From: Umbilicaria muhlenbergii
Lineage: Eukaryota > Ascomycota > Lecanoromycetes > Umbilicariales > Umbilicariaceae
DNA length: 47,500 nt
Assembly: GCA_000611775.1 (NCBI GenBank)
Contig: KK106983.1
Location: 3,936,070-3,983,569 of the forward strand
Direction of reading: 5' to 3'
Position 1 is the first letter of the stretch, and each line of letters starts with the position of its first letter. Shown here in pieces: positions 21,672 through 35,603 of the stretch. Position numbers and translations under genes: made by a program. Under the pieces are notes generated by a model, which saw nothing but the letters and a program-made list of their open reading frames with translations, had not been told where the DNA came from and did no database searches.

Positions 21672-23667
21672 TCACTTCCCATACCCCCTAAACCCCTCAC
21701 CCCCCAACGCCAACCTCTCGAACTTCGGGAAATACTACCACACCCACCCACAAATTAGTAATCTCATCCTCTCCTCCCCATGACAAACACAAGATACATA
21801 CCGGCGTACCCCACCCCGTCACCGGATCCCACCCCCCCGCGGCCGGAAACCCCTCCCCCCCACACCCGACCGCGCTCCCCTCAACCACATCCGTAAACGC
21901 CCTATACCCCCGCTGATACAACCACGGATTCAGCCACCCGAGCGGACTCCTCCCCGCCGCCAAAAGCGCATCATTAACCAACGCCACCACCGCCGCCGCC
22001 GTCGGCGACGCCGCGCTCGTCCCGTCAAGCGAAACCACACTCCCGTTCCACACCGTCAAGAAGTGATACCCCTGCGCCGCGATATCCGGATACCCTCTCC
22101 CGGACGCATTGTACAAGCCGGCGAACAAGCCGGCCAAGCCGTCAAGGTACGCCGGGACGGCAGCGTCCTGGTAGCTGGGGCGGGGGAAATAGTTGCTGAA
22201 CCCGCCGCCGGAGGCGAAGTTGTTGCGCGCATCGTAGGCTACGACTTCGGGCGTGACGTTCTTGGTCGCGCCGACGGTGGTGACGTAAGGACAGGATGCC
22301 GGGAAGGAGGGCAGGAACATGCTGGTGTTCAGGCCGTCGTTGGAGAAGCAGTCGCCCGTGCGGCCGACGCCGCTGTCGCCGGAGGCGAACAGGAGCGTTA
22401 TGCCCCTGGCGCCTAGTTGTGCGAATTGCTTGCACACGGTTGAGGCGTAGGCGTACGGGACGGTCTGTTCGTCGTCGCCGTAGGACGTGCTGATGGTCTG
22501 CGGGAGGTCCGATTGCGCGAGCACGGCGTTGAGCCAGGTCAGGTAGGGCTCGTTGGTGTTGGAGGTGGTGGCGGCGTCAGGATTGAAGGGGGGGCTGCCG
22601 CCGGTGGTGAAGGCGACGAGCGGGGTGGGGTAGTCGATGGCGATGATGGCCTCGGCGTCGAGATTGCCTTCCAAGTCGGTGCCGTCGGCAAGCTGGGTGG
22701 CGTTGTCGGGGGTTTGTTGCGCGCTGCCGTTGGCGATGATGGAGAAGGTGAATGTGTAGGCTTCCGAGACGGCGTCGGGGCGGAATTTTTCGAGGAAGAG
22801 GTAGATGTCGGAGCGGTTGTTGCTTTCGCCGAGGTAGTCGGTTAGGCCGACTTTATTAAGGCCGGGGACTTGGGGGGTGTAGTCGTAGGTTCCGTAGAGG
22901 GTCCGCAGACACAGAGGTGTTACTGCGCTGGCGTTGCATGCTTGAGCGACAGTGATGTTGCTGGCGTTGGGAGGGTTATGCCACCTTGACGGTTGGTAGG
23001 AGTTCCCAGTTGGGTTCACTGGCTTCAAGGTACTGCGCAGAGGGGCGGGCCGGAAGAATGAATTTGTGGGCTGTATGGTTTCGATATGCTCGTGTAGGTG
23101 GAGTGGAAGCGACCACTTTGGTGTGCGAACGACAAAGTCGCCTTCTTCGTGTTCATACAGGGAGTATACTGTGTCGAGGAGGCGCTCCACGGCATGGACT
23201 GGTAAGGCGACTTTGATCCAGTTCTTTGCCGAGTTATACTCCAACCGGTGTCGCTCGATGCCATTGTCAACGAGCCAGTCGTGCACGAGTTCCAAGGTAT
23301 CCTCGGTGGGCTTGACCAGTTCCTCCACTTCGGCTGCGCTCAGATGCTGGCCATACCGATGATGCGACGGGTCCGAGACTGCGAAGGGAGGCACGACCAA
23401 TCAGCCACACCGATGAGTATCCAACAGATAGACTTGCTTACCTTCATATAGATGCCTCTCCAGTTCGTCGAACTGACTCTGCTTGAGGCCAATCTGCAAG
23501 TTTATCCAGTGGTCGGCAGGCGCTGGACCGACTCTGGTCCACTTGGTCGGTACCACATGGGAGTCTTTGACGGCATAAGGAGTGCGCGCGCGTACTGGGG
23601 ACCCAAGAGCAGCATCTACGGCGAAAAGGAGAGTCAGTAAAAGTATACGGGTAACAATGCGCGACAT
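21672..23667 (-). CDS. Secreted sedolisin / tripeptidyl-peptidase (S53)
   Basis: Three exons, complement of 21672-21734, 21802-23378 and 23442-23667; 621 residues with GT-AG introns in consistent phase. The N-terminus MSRIVTRILLLTLLFAVDAA is a signal peptide. The pro-kumamolisin activation domain follows (DPSHHRYGQHLSAAEVEELV) and runs to about residue 190. The catalytic domain shows the Glu/Asp pair in LEGNLDAEA, the oxyanion Asp in FASGDSGVG and the nucleophile Ser in DGTSAASPTAAA. The end, DPVTGWGTP joined to YFPKFERLAL, restores the usual C-terminal Ca-site region across the last intron. Such enzymes cleave tripeptides from proteins at acid pH outside the cell, for nutrition or virulence. 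Length is normal for the family. All triad residues are present, so it should be active. Confidence 0.92.
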
Positions 23668-24068
23668 CTTGACAGTCGGGATGCCTGGAAAGAACAGCTC
23701 GAGTCAACTGGAGGGGGCCGGGCCAGACATACCATGATCTCGTCCGTGGCTCTTTATCTCCCGCGTGAGGACGACCCCTCGCAGAAGTAAGACAATCTCA
23801 TCTTCGTACCTGCCTCCCTGGCCGACCACGCCCGCATCGAGCAGCACGACTAGGTCGGCGTGTGTGACGCGGCAAGGAAGCTGGAGGTGTCGACTGTTCC
23901 ACGAACCTTCCTGATGCGGTTAGCAGGTCGGGGGAGGTGTTTAGCAGACAACCTTCTTGACCTGCTATCGACCATCCCCGTGGCTGTTCGTGCCAGTACC
24001 TTCCCTGTTGGAGCAATCCACGAAAAAGGAACCGCGGCCCATCTATTGGTCGTACGACGAAGAAGTGG

Positions 24069-24120
24069 TGAAAGTGGTGATGCTGGTGATGCTGGTGCTG
24101 CTGGTGCTGGTGCTGGTGTT
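24069..24120 (+). repeat. GTGATGCTG/GTGCTG trinucleotide-type microsatellite
   Basis: Imperfect repeats of GTGGTGATG and GCTGGT triplets. On the minus strand they give a His/Gln-rich frame, which I regard as a chance frame. Confidence 0.8.
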
Positions 24121-24684
24121 GGACGGCATCTGATAAGGGCCGGCCTGTTTCTCTTGGCACGGCAGCCCGCAGGTGCTTCACGCTTCGCTACCTGAACCTC
24201 GCCCGTCACGGCTTAGACTGGCCGAAACAGGCTTAGACAGGCTTCGATGGGCCAAGCCTCATCCTCATGCGAACTCGACGGCGTCATCGACAATCTCCAC
24301 CCCTCCACCCCTCCCCCTCTGATCGTTGCACCGTTACTTGAACACACCCCCTTGAGTCCGAACTCGTACACATTCAGAGTCTTGAGCAACCGGCCGTACG
24401 CAAGGGTTCTGCCCTGCTGATGGGAATCATGGGATCCCACCCAGACCTGTTTCACCTGGTCTCAACCGTATGGGTCCAACACATGGATGACCCTGTGCAA
24501 ACTCGGGGCCTGCCGTTCGAGTCTTCGGGTGCGGACGTAAGGAAGAGAATCGGGTTGAGGGGTCACAGAACGCCTTTCGACTGTGTGAGAGGGAAGGGTA
24601 TCAGACAGAAGTCATTGATAAAGGCAGGGTTCTTTCCACCGCAGGATTTGGTGAAGATCAACGGGCAGGTGTGTGGACAGAATA

Positions 24685-24817
24685 AGTGACAGTCGTCGGC
24701 CGAGGTCCCCTCAACCACTTGACAGATTTGAAGGACCCGTCAATGCACTTTGGAGATTTAGATAATATCCGTCTCACTTATGTAACACCGAGAGGGGCCT
24801 CAGCTGGAGACTGCCAT
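24685..24817 (+). repeat. Short dispersed repeat B, copy 1
   Basis: About 133 bp, starting AGTGACAGTCGTCGGCC and ending GGGGCCTCAGCTGGAGACTGC. The two ends are imperfect inverted repeats of each other (GACAGTC...GGCC against GGCC...GACTGCC). A diverged copy lies at 27285-27466, on the other side of the mannitol dehydrogenase. Both copies share GTGTGGACA just upstream, so the true left limit may lie outside. It may be a decayed MITE. Confidence 0.55.
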
Positions 24818-26012
24818 TCATTTCGTTCATACGCCTGCTGGCTGTGTTCCCTCTGTTCATGGCTATGTTCGGTACTCGTACCTTCCAGCATGTTTACGAT
24901 ATTGGTTGGCCAACTATACGTTCCAGCCCGTTATCACATCTAATAGATGGTAGCTGTGGATATTCATCAGCTCAGTATAAAGGATATGGCCTTCTTCAAA
25001 GAATGACTGGCTCCTGAAAGCGTGGCCTAGACCACAAGCAGTGAATTAATGGTGAGGAGCAAGATGGTGGTAGAGCAGCGGTCTGCAAAGGGAACGGATG
25101 AGGACATTCGTGCTCCATCGTCCACATGCCAAAGGCCCACTCTCGAGGTTGCCAGACTGGCAACGTGGAACACCTACCATCCTCACCAATCCCAACCCAT
25201 CTGCAGGCCCCCTTCACCACACCGAAGAACAGCCCAACGTCTTCCTAATCCCCTCATCAAAAACGGTCCGCCACTTCAGCTGCAGTCCCAATTCCTCGCT
25301 CCCTGCCCCCCATCCGCCGCAACCGCATCACTGTCATCAACCCCCCAACGACCTCGCCCATTTACTCCACCACCACACCGGCCCTGGCACCATCTATAGC
25401 AAAATGCTCACTGCCCATGACATCCTCCCTCGGCACTGACCACCCCTTCACCCAAGACGCCCTCCATCCAATACGACACTCGGCCAACACCACGAGTCCG
25501 TACTCCCATACCGACGCCTCGTGACTCGCTAACGCTTACCGGTGAACCAGAGGCCGCCTTCCCAGTCATGTACAGCCTCACTGTGCTGTGAATGTGCTTT
25601 CAGGGTCAGTGAGGGAGAGGATATTCGTCTGCATAACGATGAATGTGACTGGCGAGGGTAGTTTCATGGACATAGGGTTTGCGCCTTGCCGTCTGCTTAT
25701 ATGAAGATGGCTCTGAGCAAAGAGCTTCTGATGGTATTTGGAACAAAGAGCCGAGAACACAGATCAACATGCATGCATCTGACCGTCTAGTTGCTTGATG
25801 CAAGGGCACGATTAGACTAAAACAAGCTCGTACCCGGGGCTTATGCAAGGAACGAGTGTATCATGTATCATTTCAATCCATCCAATCAATTGATTCGCTA
25901 GACAGTCTTAAGCTGTTCCAATCTTTACCCAGTCATTCAGCGATGACACAAAGACACATCATGTAGACCGTAGAATATCGCCGCCCAGGTCAACATCAAG
26001 GACATAACCCCC

Positions 26013-28062
<2,050 letters not shown>

Positions 28063-29831
28063 ATGGCGGCAACGGAAATGTCTTTCTTGAACAGCTCGGC
28101 TTTGTCAAGCTCTTATTTCGCTATTTCATTTTTAATTGTGGTTTTCTTATTGACCTGCTTATTCTGGGTAAGTCAATATAGACTCTGGGGGCCTCCTTGT
28201 TCTTTCAACATATCTTACTAACATAATCTCGACACTCAGATATCAACCGCAACAGATATAAAATCCATCAACAGCCTTCCAGAAATACCAGGAGCCCTCC
28301 CATTCGTCGGTCATCTCCCGCTTCTCGGTTCCGACTACGCCTCCGTGTGTCAAAAATGGTGGCTTCGGTACAACTACTCCATTTTCCAAATCCGCCTCGG
28401 CCATACTCGAGCCGTGGTGGTAAACTCGTTCGACACTAGTAAGCAGATGCTTATAGGCCATCAGTCAACCGTCATCGATCGCCCTGGCCTGCATACCGTG
28501 GGTATTATAGCCTCGACTCAGGCACTAACACTCGGCTCCAGCCCCTGGGATGAATCTTGCAAACGACGAAGAAAGGTCGCGGGCGCTGCTCTAGCCCCAC
28601 CAGCGCTGAGAAATTACCTCGATGAGTTCGACCTCGAGTCGTATAGCCTTATCAAAGAGCTCGAGGAGGCGGGTCGAGCTGGCACGGTGGAAATCAGCGT
28701 GAACGATCCTATTCAGCGGTATGCTCTTAATGTGGTTTTGACTATTTGCTATGGCTTTCGGATAGACGAGGGCCGCCAACAGGAACTCGACGAGATTCTG
28801 AGAACAGGTCATGCCATCTCGCTGCTAAGGGGCGTAACGGAGAACTGGCAGGATCATATTCCGGCTATGCGCTACCTGCCTGTTAACGCCAAAACAGCGC
28901 GTAGCAAAGTATTAGCCGCGAGACGAGATAAGTACTTGGCCGGTCTCCTCGATACCGCAAAAGAGATGATCCGGAAAGGTACAGATCGACCTTGCGTGTA
29001 CTCCGCCGCACTTACGGATCAAGAATCTCAACTCAGCAGTACAGAAGTCACATCCGTGTGCCTCTCCCTTGTATCTGGCGGATTCGAAACCGTCCCGTCG
29101 ACGCTGATTGCCTGTATTGGGTCGCTGTCAACTGCCGACGGTCAGATCATCCAGGAAAGAGCGTTTGAAGACATCTGCAGGCATTATCCGGATGCTCGAG
29201 ATGCGTGGAGAGCTAGCTTTCGAGAGGAGAAAGTTCCATATGTCAATGCGATTGTCAAGGAGGCGCTTAGATATTATACCGTCACTCCGATGAGTCCTCC
29301 CCGCAGGACGGTCTCTGACCTCAACTGGGATGGCGTAGTAATACCGGCTAAGACTATGGTTCTTATTAATACGCAGGCGGCGAATCATGGTATATTGCTT
29401 CTCTTCTACCAGGCTTTCATTATTTCCAGCCCTTACTAGTCTAATCGGTTCTTTGTTTACCAGATGCATCTCACTTCGGTCCCACCGCCCACGTTTTCTC
29501 CCCCTCCCGCTGGCTTGACCCAAATGCGTCAACGCCTACGGGACTGCCTAGCGACACCCTGCAGCACTTCGCCTTCGGTGCTGGCGCTCGTGCATGCCCG
29601 GGCATAGCGCTTGCGAATAGGGAAATGTATACTGTGCTTGTGCGACTTATCACTAGCTATCGGATTGTGGCTAGCGAGACAGCGCCGCCGGAAACGGACT
29701 ATGTCGACTTTAATTGCGTCAGGAGGGCGCTGGTGGCTGTTCCGAAGGATTTTAAGGTCAGGCTGATTCCTAGGAGTGTGGCAGATCTGCAGGTGTGTCT
29801 AAAGGATGTGAAGGAAAGAACCGGGAAATAA
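28063..29831 (+). CDS. Cytochrome P450, CYP504-like
   Basis: Three exons, 28063-28167, 28240-29389 and 29464-29831; 540 residues with consistent GT-AG introns. Residues 15-35 (SSSYFAISFLIVVFLLTCLF) form an N-terminal membrane anchor, placing it in the ER. The proline-rich hinge is LPEIPGALPFVGHLPLLG. Further motifs are the C-helix SPWDESCKRRRKVAG, the I-helix SGGFET, the ExxR motif KEALRYY, HRFLPSRWL and the heme loop FAFGAGARACPG with the Cys ligand. The region NSFDTSKQMLIGHQS with IDRPGLHTVG is reminiscent of CYP504 phenylacetate / 3-hydroxyphenylacetate hydroxylases, which feed homogentisate breakdown. That subfamily is my recollection, not a search result. No partner catabolic gene is seen nearby. 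The gene looks intact. Confidence 0.88.
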
Positions 29832-32159
29832 GGGAGACATTGAAATGTCAGTACAGAGTGCTCTGACTGAGGAATGACAGCTAGTTATCATGTAGTTCTT
29901 AGAAGCATGAAATATGCGGTGATTACCCGCCAAGTACCCCTTCTTTCTTGAACTTTCTAGAAAGTTCTCACTTCTCACTCTATATCGGGAGTACCCCTCA
30001 GGTGAATCGTAAGAACGATTGGCAGTCTTCTGTTCAGGAGGTCCCCCTTGATGTTCCGTTACTGATGAGAATCTGAAGAGGAGCACATGCGCAGATGTTC
30101 AAAATTGAAGTCATCGAGCTTCAGTTTTACACTCCTGCTCCTGTCCTTACTGGGAAATTGAGGTGCTATTCATTAGCATTTCGCTACTAAAGATCCCCAA
30201 GATTTCTCAGCTTCAATATTACGATCAAAGAGGCTAAGGTTCGTTGGAAAACAATGCAAGAAAAACGAGAGGTTATTGGGCGCAGGCTTCTCATACCAAC
30301 GGCTGCAGGGTTACATTAAGGAAGAAGAGAGCTACAGCCCTGATATGTTTCATTGCGGAAGAAGATGAGGTACTCCCGTGATACTTAGATATAAGAGGGT
30401 ACTCTTTAGAAAGCGGAAAGAAAGCAAGGGCACGCGGGAGATATTTGATGTGAAGTATTGAAGGAGTAATCATTGACCCATGCCAAATCGGTCGAACGAC
30501 GCCCTTGGCTTACGGCCTTCGGACTACACTGGAATCTCCTCACGCTCTGGAGCCGTCCTGAATGCGCCCAAGGATCGTAGGTACCCATATAAGTAGCGGT
30601 GCAGTGTTTAAAACTAATTCCTGCAACTATGCGGCCATTAAAGGATGCTTCTATTACGAGTCTAGCTGAGATCGAGCAATAGAGGACACGAAGTACGAGA
30701 TATCATCGCTTGCGGATAGTCGGTCGACGATGATGAAGTAGATGAAGTAGATGATGGGGGAGCACTGGAGTGTGAGCTGTGTAAGGTAGTTTGATGTGGA
30801 TGAGGTCGTCACTGTGGCTCTGAAGCCTTTGGTGTGGCGCGGGATGTTGATGACTAATGCGATCATTACATTGTGGCGCTTGTCCTGAACCTCCTCCTTA
30901 CGCTGTGGGGTCTGTTGTTGCGCGCAGACTTGCTTCTACGACAGAGAACGCTCGAAGTAGCATAAGTAAAGTATGCAGAGGAATGTGCTGGAAGAGCCAG
31001 AGCGCTTCCCAATGCTTCCGATCCCCACACACACTGTGGGGTGTTGTCTATCGCCGTCTTGTCTCTGCTATCACATCCTGTATGCTTGGTACGAAACCCT
31101 TCCTTTGCGAAAAATAGAGCATTCCACACCACTCCTGCAACCTGCGTGCTGTTGTATGCAGTTCTAGCAGGCTCGCGGTTTTGCTCTCCTCGTTCTGCAT
31201 AAAGCAATGCGGTTTCCCTTGCTCTGCCCCGTCTACAAGCTGCTCTAGCTTAGCCTGACGTGCAAATACGGTGTTATACCTAGAAAACAAAGGAGGAACT
31301 GATGGGACCACACACGGCCAGTTGAACGTCACCTTGCACAACTGAGCTATCCAGGCAAAAGGCAATCGCGGCCAGTGCGAGGAAACTTCTTAGTGCAACA
31401 GATAACATTCAACTCGAGTCAAACCCAACTGGGCGCCCAACATACCTTAGATGAAGCTTCTCTATATCATACACCAATGCTCGCCCGTCCGACCACATCG
31501 CCCGACCATCTCTCTGCCACCATGGAAGCGTTGCGATCTTCCAGGCCTGCCCGAAACCCTTTCAGCTGCTATAGGGCCATCATCTGCTCTGCCATCATGT
31601 CTTTAGATAGCGGCCACGGCCTCATTCCGAGGCCCGCCATTCCCGATTATCCCTTCTGCAGTTGCCCAAGCGCAGTGGAAGAGTCTTCCACTGTACAGCG
31701 GTAATTGGAGCAAAACAAGCTGCCTGGAAGTTCGAGGGGCTCCGCGTAAGCTCAAGCAAGCCCGGAAAGCACTTGTGTCAGATTGAGGTTTTGCCCATGA
31801 GCTCTTGTAAGGGGTACGCTGTCGACGTTCGAGATTATTCCGTTGCTTGAGCACTTCAATGGCAGGCCCAGTCGAAGAGTGAATGCTCGCCTCCGAAGAA
31901 TCTGCAGACCGAGTGCACGAACGATTGGTCTCTGACTATTGCCATCTGCCGCCAGCGGGTTAGCGCAAAGCATTATATTTTCCAAGATTCTCACCTCACA
32001 TCTTCCCTATCACCTCACCCTACCTCTGTTGGTGTCATTACAAGCAAGTAGTTGACATTTCTTCACACCCGTCACATCATCGCGCTGCACGTCATAGCAT
32101 CTTCAACATCCCTCAATTCCATTTGATCCAGGTTCAGGCGACCGCCATCAACAGTCGCG
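29832..32159. other. Long intergenic region without recognised gene
   Basis: It holds a five-unit heat-shock element (29945-29967) and the motif at 29913-29940 shared with 41257-41284. Many short overlapping frames (30857-31167, 31375-31704 and others) have no domain. A tRNA-like 18-mer at 31339-31356 (-) lacks the rest of a tRNA. The right end contains the promoter of the four-module gene. Confidence 0.5.
29945..29967. promoter_or_regulatory. Perfect five-unit heat-shock element
   Basis: Five alternating triplets TTC, GAA, TTC, GAA, TTC, each separated by exactly two bases, make a perfect HSF-type array; its core GAACTTTCTAGAAAGTTC is an 18-bp palindrome. CCCCT stress-response-like pentamers lie on both sides (29937-29941 and about 29993). 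HSF binding to inverted nGAAn arrays is well established. It lies 114 bp after the P450 stop and over 2 kb before the next called gene, so its target is unclear. Confidence 0.6.
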
Positions 32160-34930
32160 ATGCCGGAAATCACCTTGGATGGTGCAACGTTTGCGATTCG
32201 ACGAGTCAGCCCTTCACGACTCCGCAGACTTAACCCGTCAACTTTAGTATCCGCAATCTTGGTAATGAATCCCATGATTGACCCACCTTCGTTGACGAAA
32301 TCTGTGATAATGGAGACCCTCGAGCACCTCATCGCCAGCTTAAAAGCAAAGGCCATCGCTTCCGGTTCTCAACCAAAGAAGCAAGATATTTTCGACCGGC
32401 AAATTGCCAAAGTAGGTAGTCTACTGCCCGCTTTGGATTAGTACTAACTAACATAGTGGCGAAACCACGCGTATTGGAAGTCTCAACATGCCCTTGATAC
32501 GGGCATCACTCGCCAGCAGTCAGCATCAAGGATCCTTCAGTCAGCCAATTCCAAGCTCCTTCCAAAGCTGGACAGGGTCCGGGTTGACTACATCTTCTTT
32601 AAAGTGCCAGCGATAGAAAATGCAGCCTTGAGCGAATTACGACCAGGAACATTGATGCAGCGTTTGCAAGACGAGAACGACTCGTTTCCACCTCATTACT
32701 TCACAAGCCATGTCCTCATGCAGAGCTACAGGCAACTTATTCTGAAAGCTTATCCGAACGCTTTACAAAAGGGTTCATCTCTAAAATTAATGTACAGAGA
32801 CTGGACGAATAAAGTAAGTACTTTATCGCACTCTTGAAGACACACTAATCGGCGTAGTGGAAAACAGACACATACTGGGACCACCAGCATTCGCTAGACA
32901 CTAGCCATGGCCGGCCACAAGCTACTCAAGTAGAATCCAATACTACGTCAGTCAACCACGAGGCGGCCACCACCGTAACTTCCAAAGACGAGTCCGACAC
33001 CTTGAATAAGACTTCAGACGTTGAGATGGAAGATGCGCCGAGCGTTTCTAATTCAGACTCGGATCAGAGTTCGGACGACAGCGATGATCATTGTGCTCCA
33101 GGTGTTGATGGACTGGTGCGGGAGGAGACTCGAGCGCAACCATCTTTAGCCGCCCCGTCACCGTTGAGGTCACCATCGCCCTTTGGATCCCTATCCGCAT
33201 CAACATCCACAATCATGCTCGACAGAGCAACCCCAGCAGACTCTCAGACCCTATCGCCGCTCAAAGCCGTGCTGCCTGAGCCGGTGGCTGCTCAGCCTGC
33301 ACTACACTCAAGATCTCATCCCTTATCGTCTGCACATGTTGCTAGGCCAGTACAACACCCACAAGTCGCAACAGACTCAGCCCCCGCCAATCCACACCGT
33401 CTGGTCACCCAGACTGCCCATGTAGGTAACCGGGTGTATCAACTACCAGGTGCGCAAAAAATTCACCTTGCAGAAGATGAGCCTGAAATTCTTTAGCGAA
33501 GAGTTCATGAAGAACAATCGAGACAAAGATATTCAGTTGATAAATGCCAAAGTCCTTGTCGAGGCTTACCGTATCTTCGTGGATCGGTACTTCCCGTTCG
33601 CTCCTCCTGCCCTCAAAACAGACGTCTTGAATCGTGTAAGTACTCCCATATCGTTGCGTTTGTACGATGACTGAGTCTTGTTCAGGCCACCTCCTACTTT
33701 GGAAAGCAATTCTTGAAAGAACATACGAAAAGGTTCGCCTTCCCCAAGGCTCAACAAGTCCCGGTGATTTCAACACCAGCCACCGTGGTACGGCCTCCGC
33801 CACCCGCCAAGGACTATTCTACAGCACGGGTCTCAGCTTCTTCTACACCACCAGCCAAGGCAACCAGTACACCAAATCCCTCGGACGTAGAGATCCTTCA
33901 AGTAAGGGTTCGGCGACCCTTAGCTACGGACCGTAATAGCTCAGAACGCGAGGTTCGTAGAACCATCACAACTAACGCGAAGAAAGCCGTCAATCCACGT
34001 AATGAGTCCGGATCTCCAGCAGCAGCAACCACAACTCTTGCTTTGCGGAACACTTCAGCACAAGTCGATCCTCACCCGCCACAGCTTCTGATCGATAACA
34101 TGCTATATACTATTCCTGTAGCATCTCGGTTTCCCTTGGAAGATCTTACTGTGACATCCTTTTCCAGAGCAATGTACACCTTGAACGCACAATATCCCGC
34201 TCGCGACCTCTCGCAACCCTTGATCTTGAAAGCTTACAAAAGCTTCATCTTCAATCAATACGTCAATACTAGTTTCGAAGATAAGATGCGTGCTTGTCGA
34301 CGAGTAAGTTAGTAGAGCCTCTCTGCTCTATGGCTACCGCTGATGCTTGAACAGCTGGATTGGCCCGCGCCCCCCATCGCAGCGAAAGAATACCTGCGCA
34401 ATCTGGAAATCCTAGGCCGCACGCAAAAAAAGACGCGTATTGCGCCGGCGATAGTGACTCCGACTAGAAGTGCCGCTCTCGGAACTCGTATAGCAAAAGG
34501 GAGCCGTCGAGAACGGAACCAAGAAGAACAGAACACGTCGCTATTCATACCACCGAGCCCTGAGCTGAGGCGGGTGAAGACATCGAAGAGGCCAGCAGAG
34601 GAAGTGGACAGCGGAGAAGATGACGAGGCACGCCTAGTTCGTAAGCGCAAGGTTAGTGGAGAGTTTCTGCCTTTGCTGACTTCAGCTAATCAGTAACAGC
34701 GTAGAGTAGAAGGGGACAGTAGCGAGAGCAAACGTCAGAAGAAGTCTCGTCTTCATGATGAGTCTAACGCTGGCGCCGGCGCTGGCGCCGGCGCTGGCGC
34801 CGGTAGGTTCATGACTGAAGGATTGACACTTCGCCCCGACCAAATTCCTGCTGCGCCCAGCGCCGAAGTTGCTGACGACAGTACTCGCAAGAAGAAGAAG
34901 GCACGTAAGACAAGGGAGGAGGCCTCCTAG
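32160..34930 (+). CDS. Unrecognised four-module protein, one-base frameshift
   Basis: Exons 32160-32411, 32457-32813, 32858-33635, 33686-34303, 34355-34651 and 34700-34930. Every intron is GT-AG and phase 0. Four related modules are visible. Each has an aromatic-hydrophobic start (FAIRRV, IFFKVP, VYQLP, LYTIP), a Leu/Phe helix, then a conserved helix (TLEHLIASL, SYRQLILKAYP, AYRIFVDRYFP, AYKSFIFNQY), and ends a few residues before an intron. Exons 2 and 3 start alike, WRNHAYW and WKTDTYW. Exon 3 also has an acidic, Ser-rich linker, and the C-terminus is basic (KKKKARKTR), suggesting a nuclear protein. Module 3 is split by one extra A in the A6 run at 33456-33461, before which the frame reads VYQLP and after which it reads KFTLQKMSLKFF. 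With that base removed the protein would be about 843 residues. Function unknown. Confidence 0.65.
34769..34803 (+). repeat. GGCGCT/GGCGCC hexamer-type microsatellite in last exon
   Basis: Three units of GCTGGCGCCGGC in frame give an Ala-Gly dipeptide run. The DNA is a GGCGCC palindrome array and may be length-variable. Confidence 0.85.
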
Positions 34931-35603
34931 GGGTTATGTGTTATGCATAGCTTAACGTGTTTTGTCCCGTACGCGCAAGGGCTTGATGTCAAGGCTCTGC
35001 TAGACTTAAGGGTCAGTGTTACTAGCTAGAGGGGAAAGTGTCTACGGTCGCTCTTGCAAAAGTCAGTCTCACTGTAAATCTTACGTAACTACAACAAAGA
35101 TCACTCGAACATAGTTGCTGCAAAGCTTCCAGAAGAAATAGTTGAAGGACTATGTACGCGGCTTTGAGAAGATCTAGCTAACAACAAAGGAATGACCTTT
35201 CGAGCATTTCAACATCCTGATTGAACGTTCTAGAAGACCCTCGGCTCCAGGTGGACATGAACCAATACTAGTGACAGATGAGCAAACCTCAACCTACCAT
35301 ATCAATCTAACATTCCCGCTGGTTTAACAGCTTTCTCGACACGGGGTTGCACCGGACTTCTCCCGGGCTAACAGAAGGCATCGAGTCCGCCAATTCCGCT
35401 AGTTTAACAGCTTCCTTAGCCTAGGGTTGCGCCGGAGTTCGATCAGGAATTGGCCGGGCTAACAGCCCAAATGTCTCAACTTCACCTGGGGCAACAAGTG
35501 AATCCGCCACAGCCGGTGCGTGGCTACTTTGACAGGCTCCAGGGCCGGGGATGAGGGTCCTAGCAGGTGTTAGTACCCATACCAAGTGATAACGTTGATA
35601 TAC
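34931..35603. other. Intergenic with an imperfect tandem duplication
   Basis: The 3' side of the four-module gene. Apart from the duplicated block at 35312-35465 I see no gene or signal. Confidence 0.5.
35312..35465 (+). repeat. Imperfect tandem duplication, about 80 bp
   Basis: Unit 1 (35312-35374) and unit 2 (35393-35465) both start ATTCC(C)GCT(G/A)GTTTAACAGC, contain GGGTTGC(A/G)CCGGA and end CGGGCTAACAG. Spacing and small indels differ. The TTTAACAGC and GGGCTAACAG pieces also resemble each other. Origin unknown. Confidence 0.7.

Larger units (their letters stand above)
23668..26012. other. Long intergenic region, no supported gene
   Basis: It contains the sedolisin promoter at its left end, a TGGTGATGC microsatellite (24069-24120), one copy of a dispersed repeat (24685-24817) and C-rich sequence around 25200-25550. 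Frames at 24420-24689, 25049-25439 and 25578-25848 overlap on both strands and show no domain. Confidence 0.5.

Noticed and set aside
24420-25439. Short frames at 24420-24689, 25049-25399 and 25098-25439
   Set aside because: No domain, overlapping frames, and part of the region is dispersed repeat or C-rich sequence.
31339-31356. tRNA 5'-half-like sequence on the minus strand (GCCTGGATAGCTCAGTTG)
   Set aside because: The D-stem partner, anticodon arm and T-arm do not follow. It is at most a fragment or coincidence.
33423-33449. Possible intron GTAGGT...CCAG to explain the frame change in the four-module gene
   Set aside because: It would be under 30 nt, too short for fungal splicing, and would remove the conserved VYQLP motif; a one-base indel in A6 is simpler.
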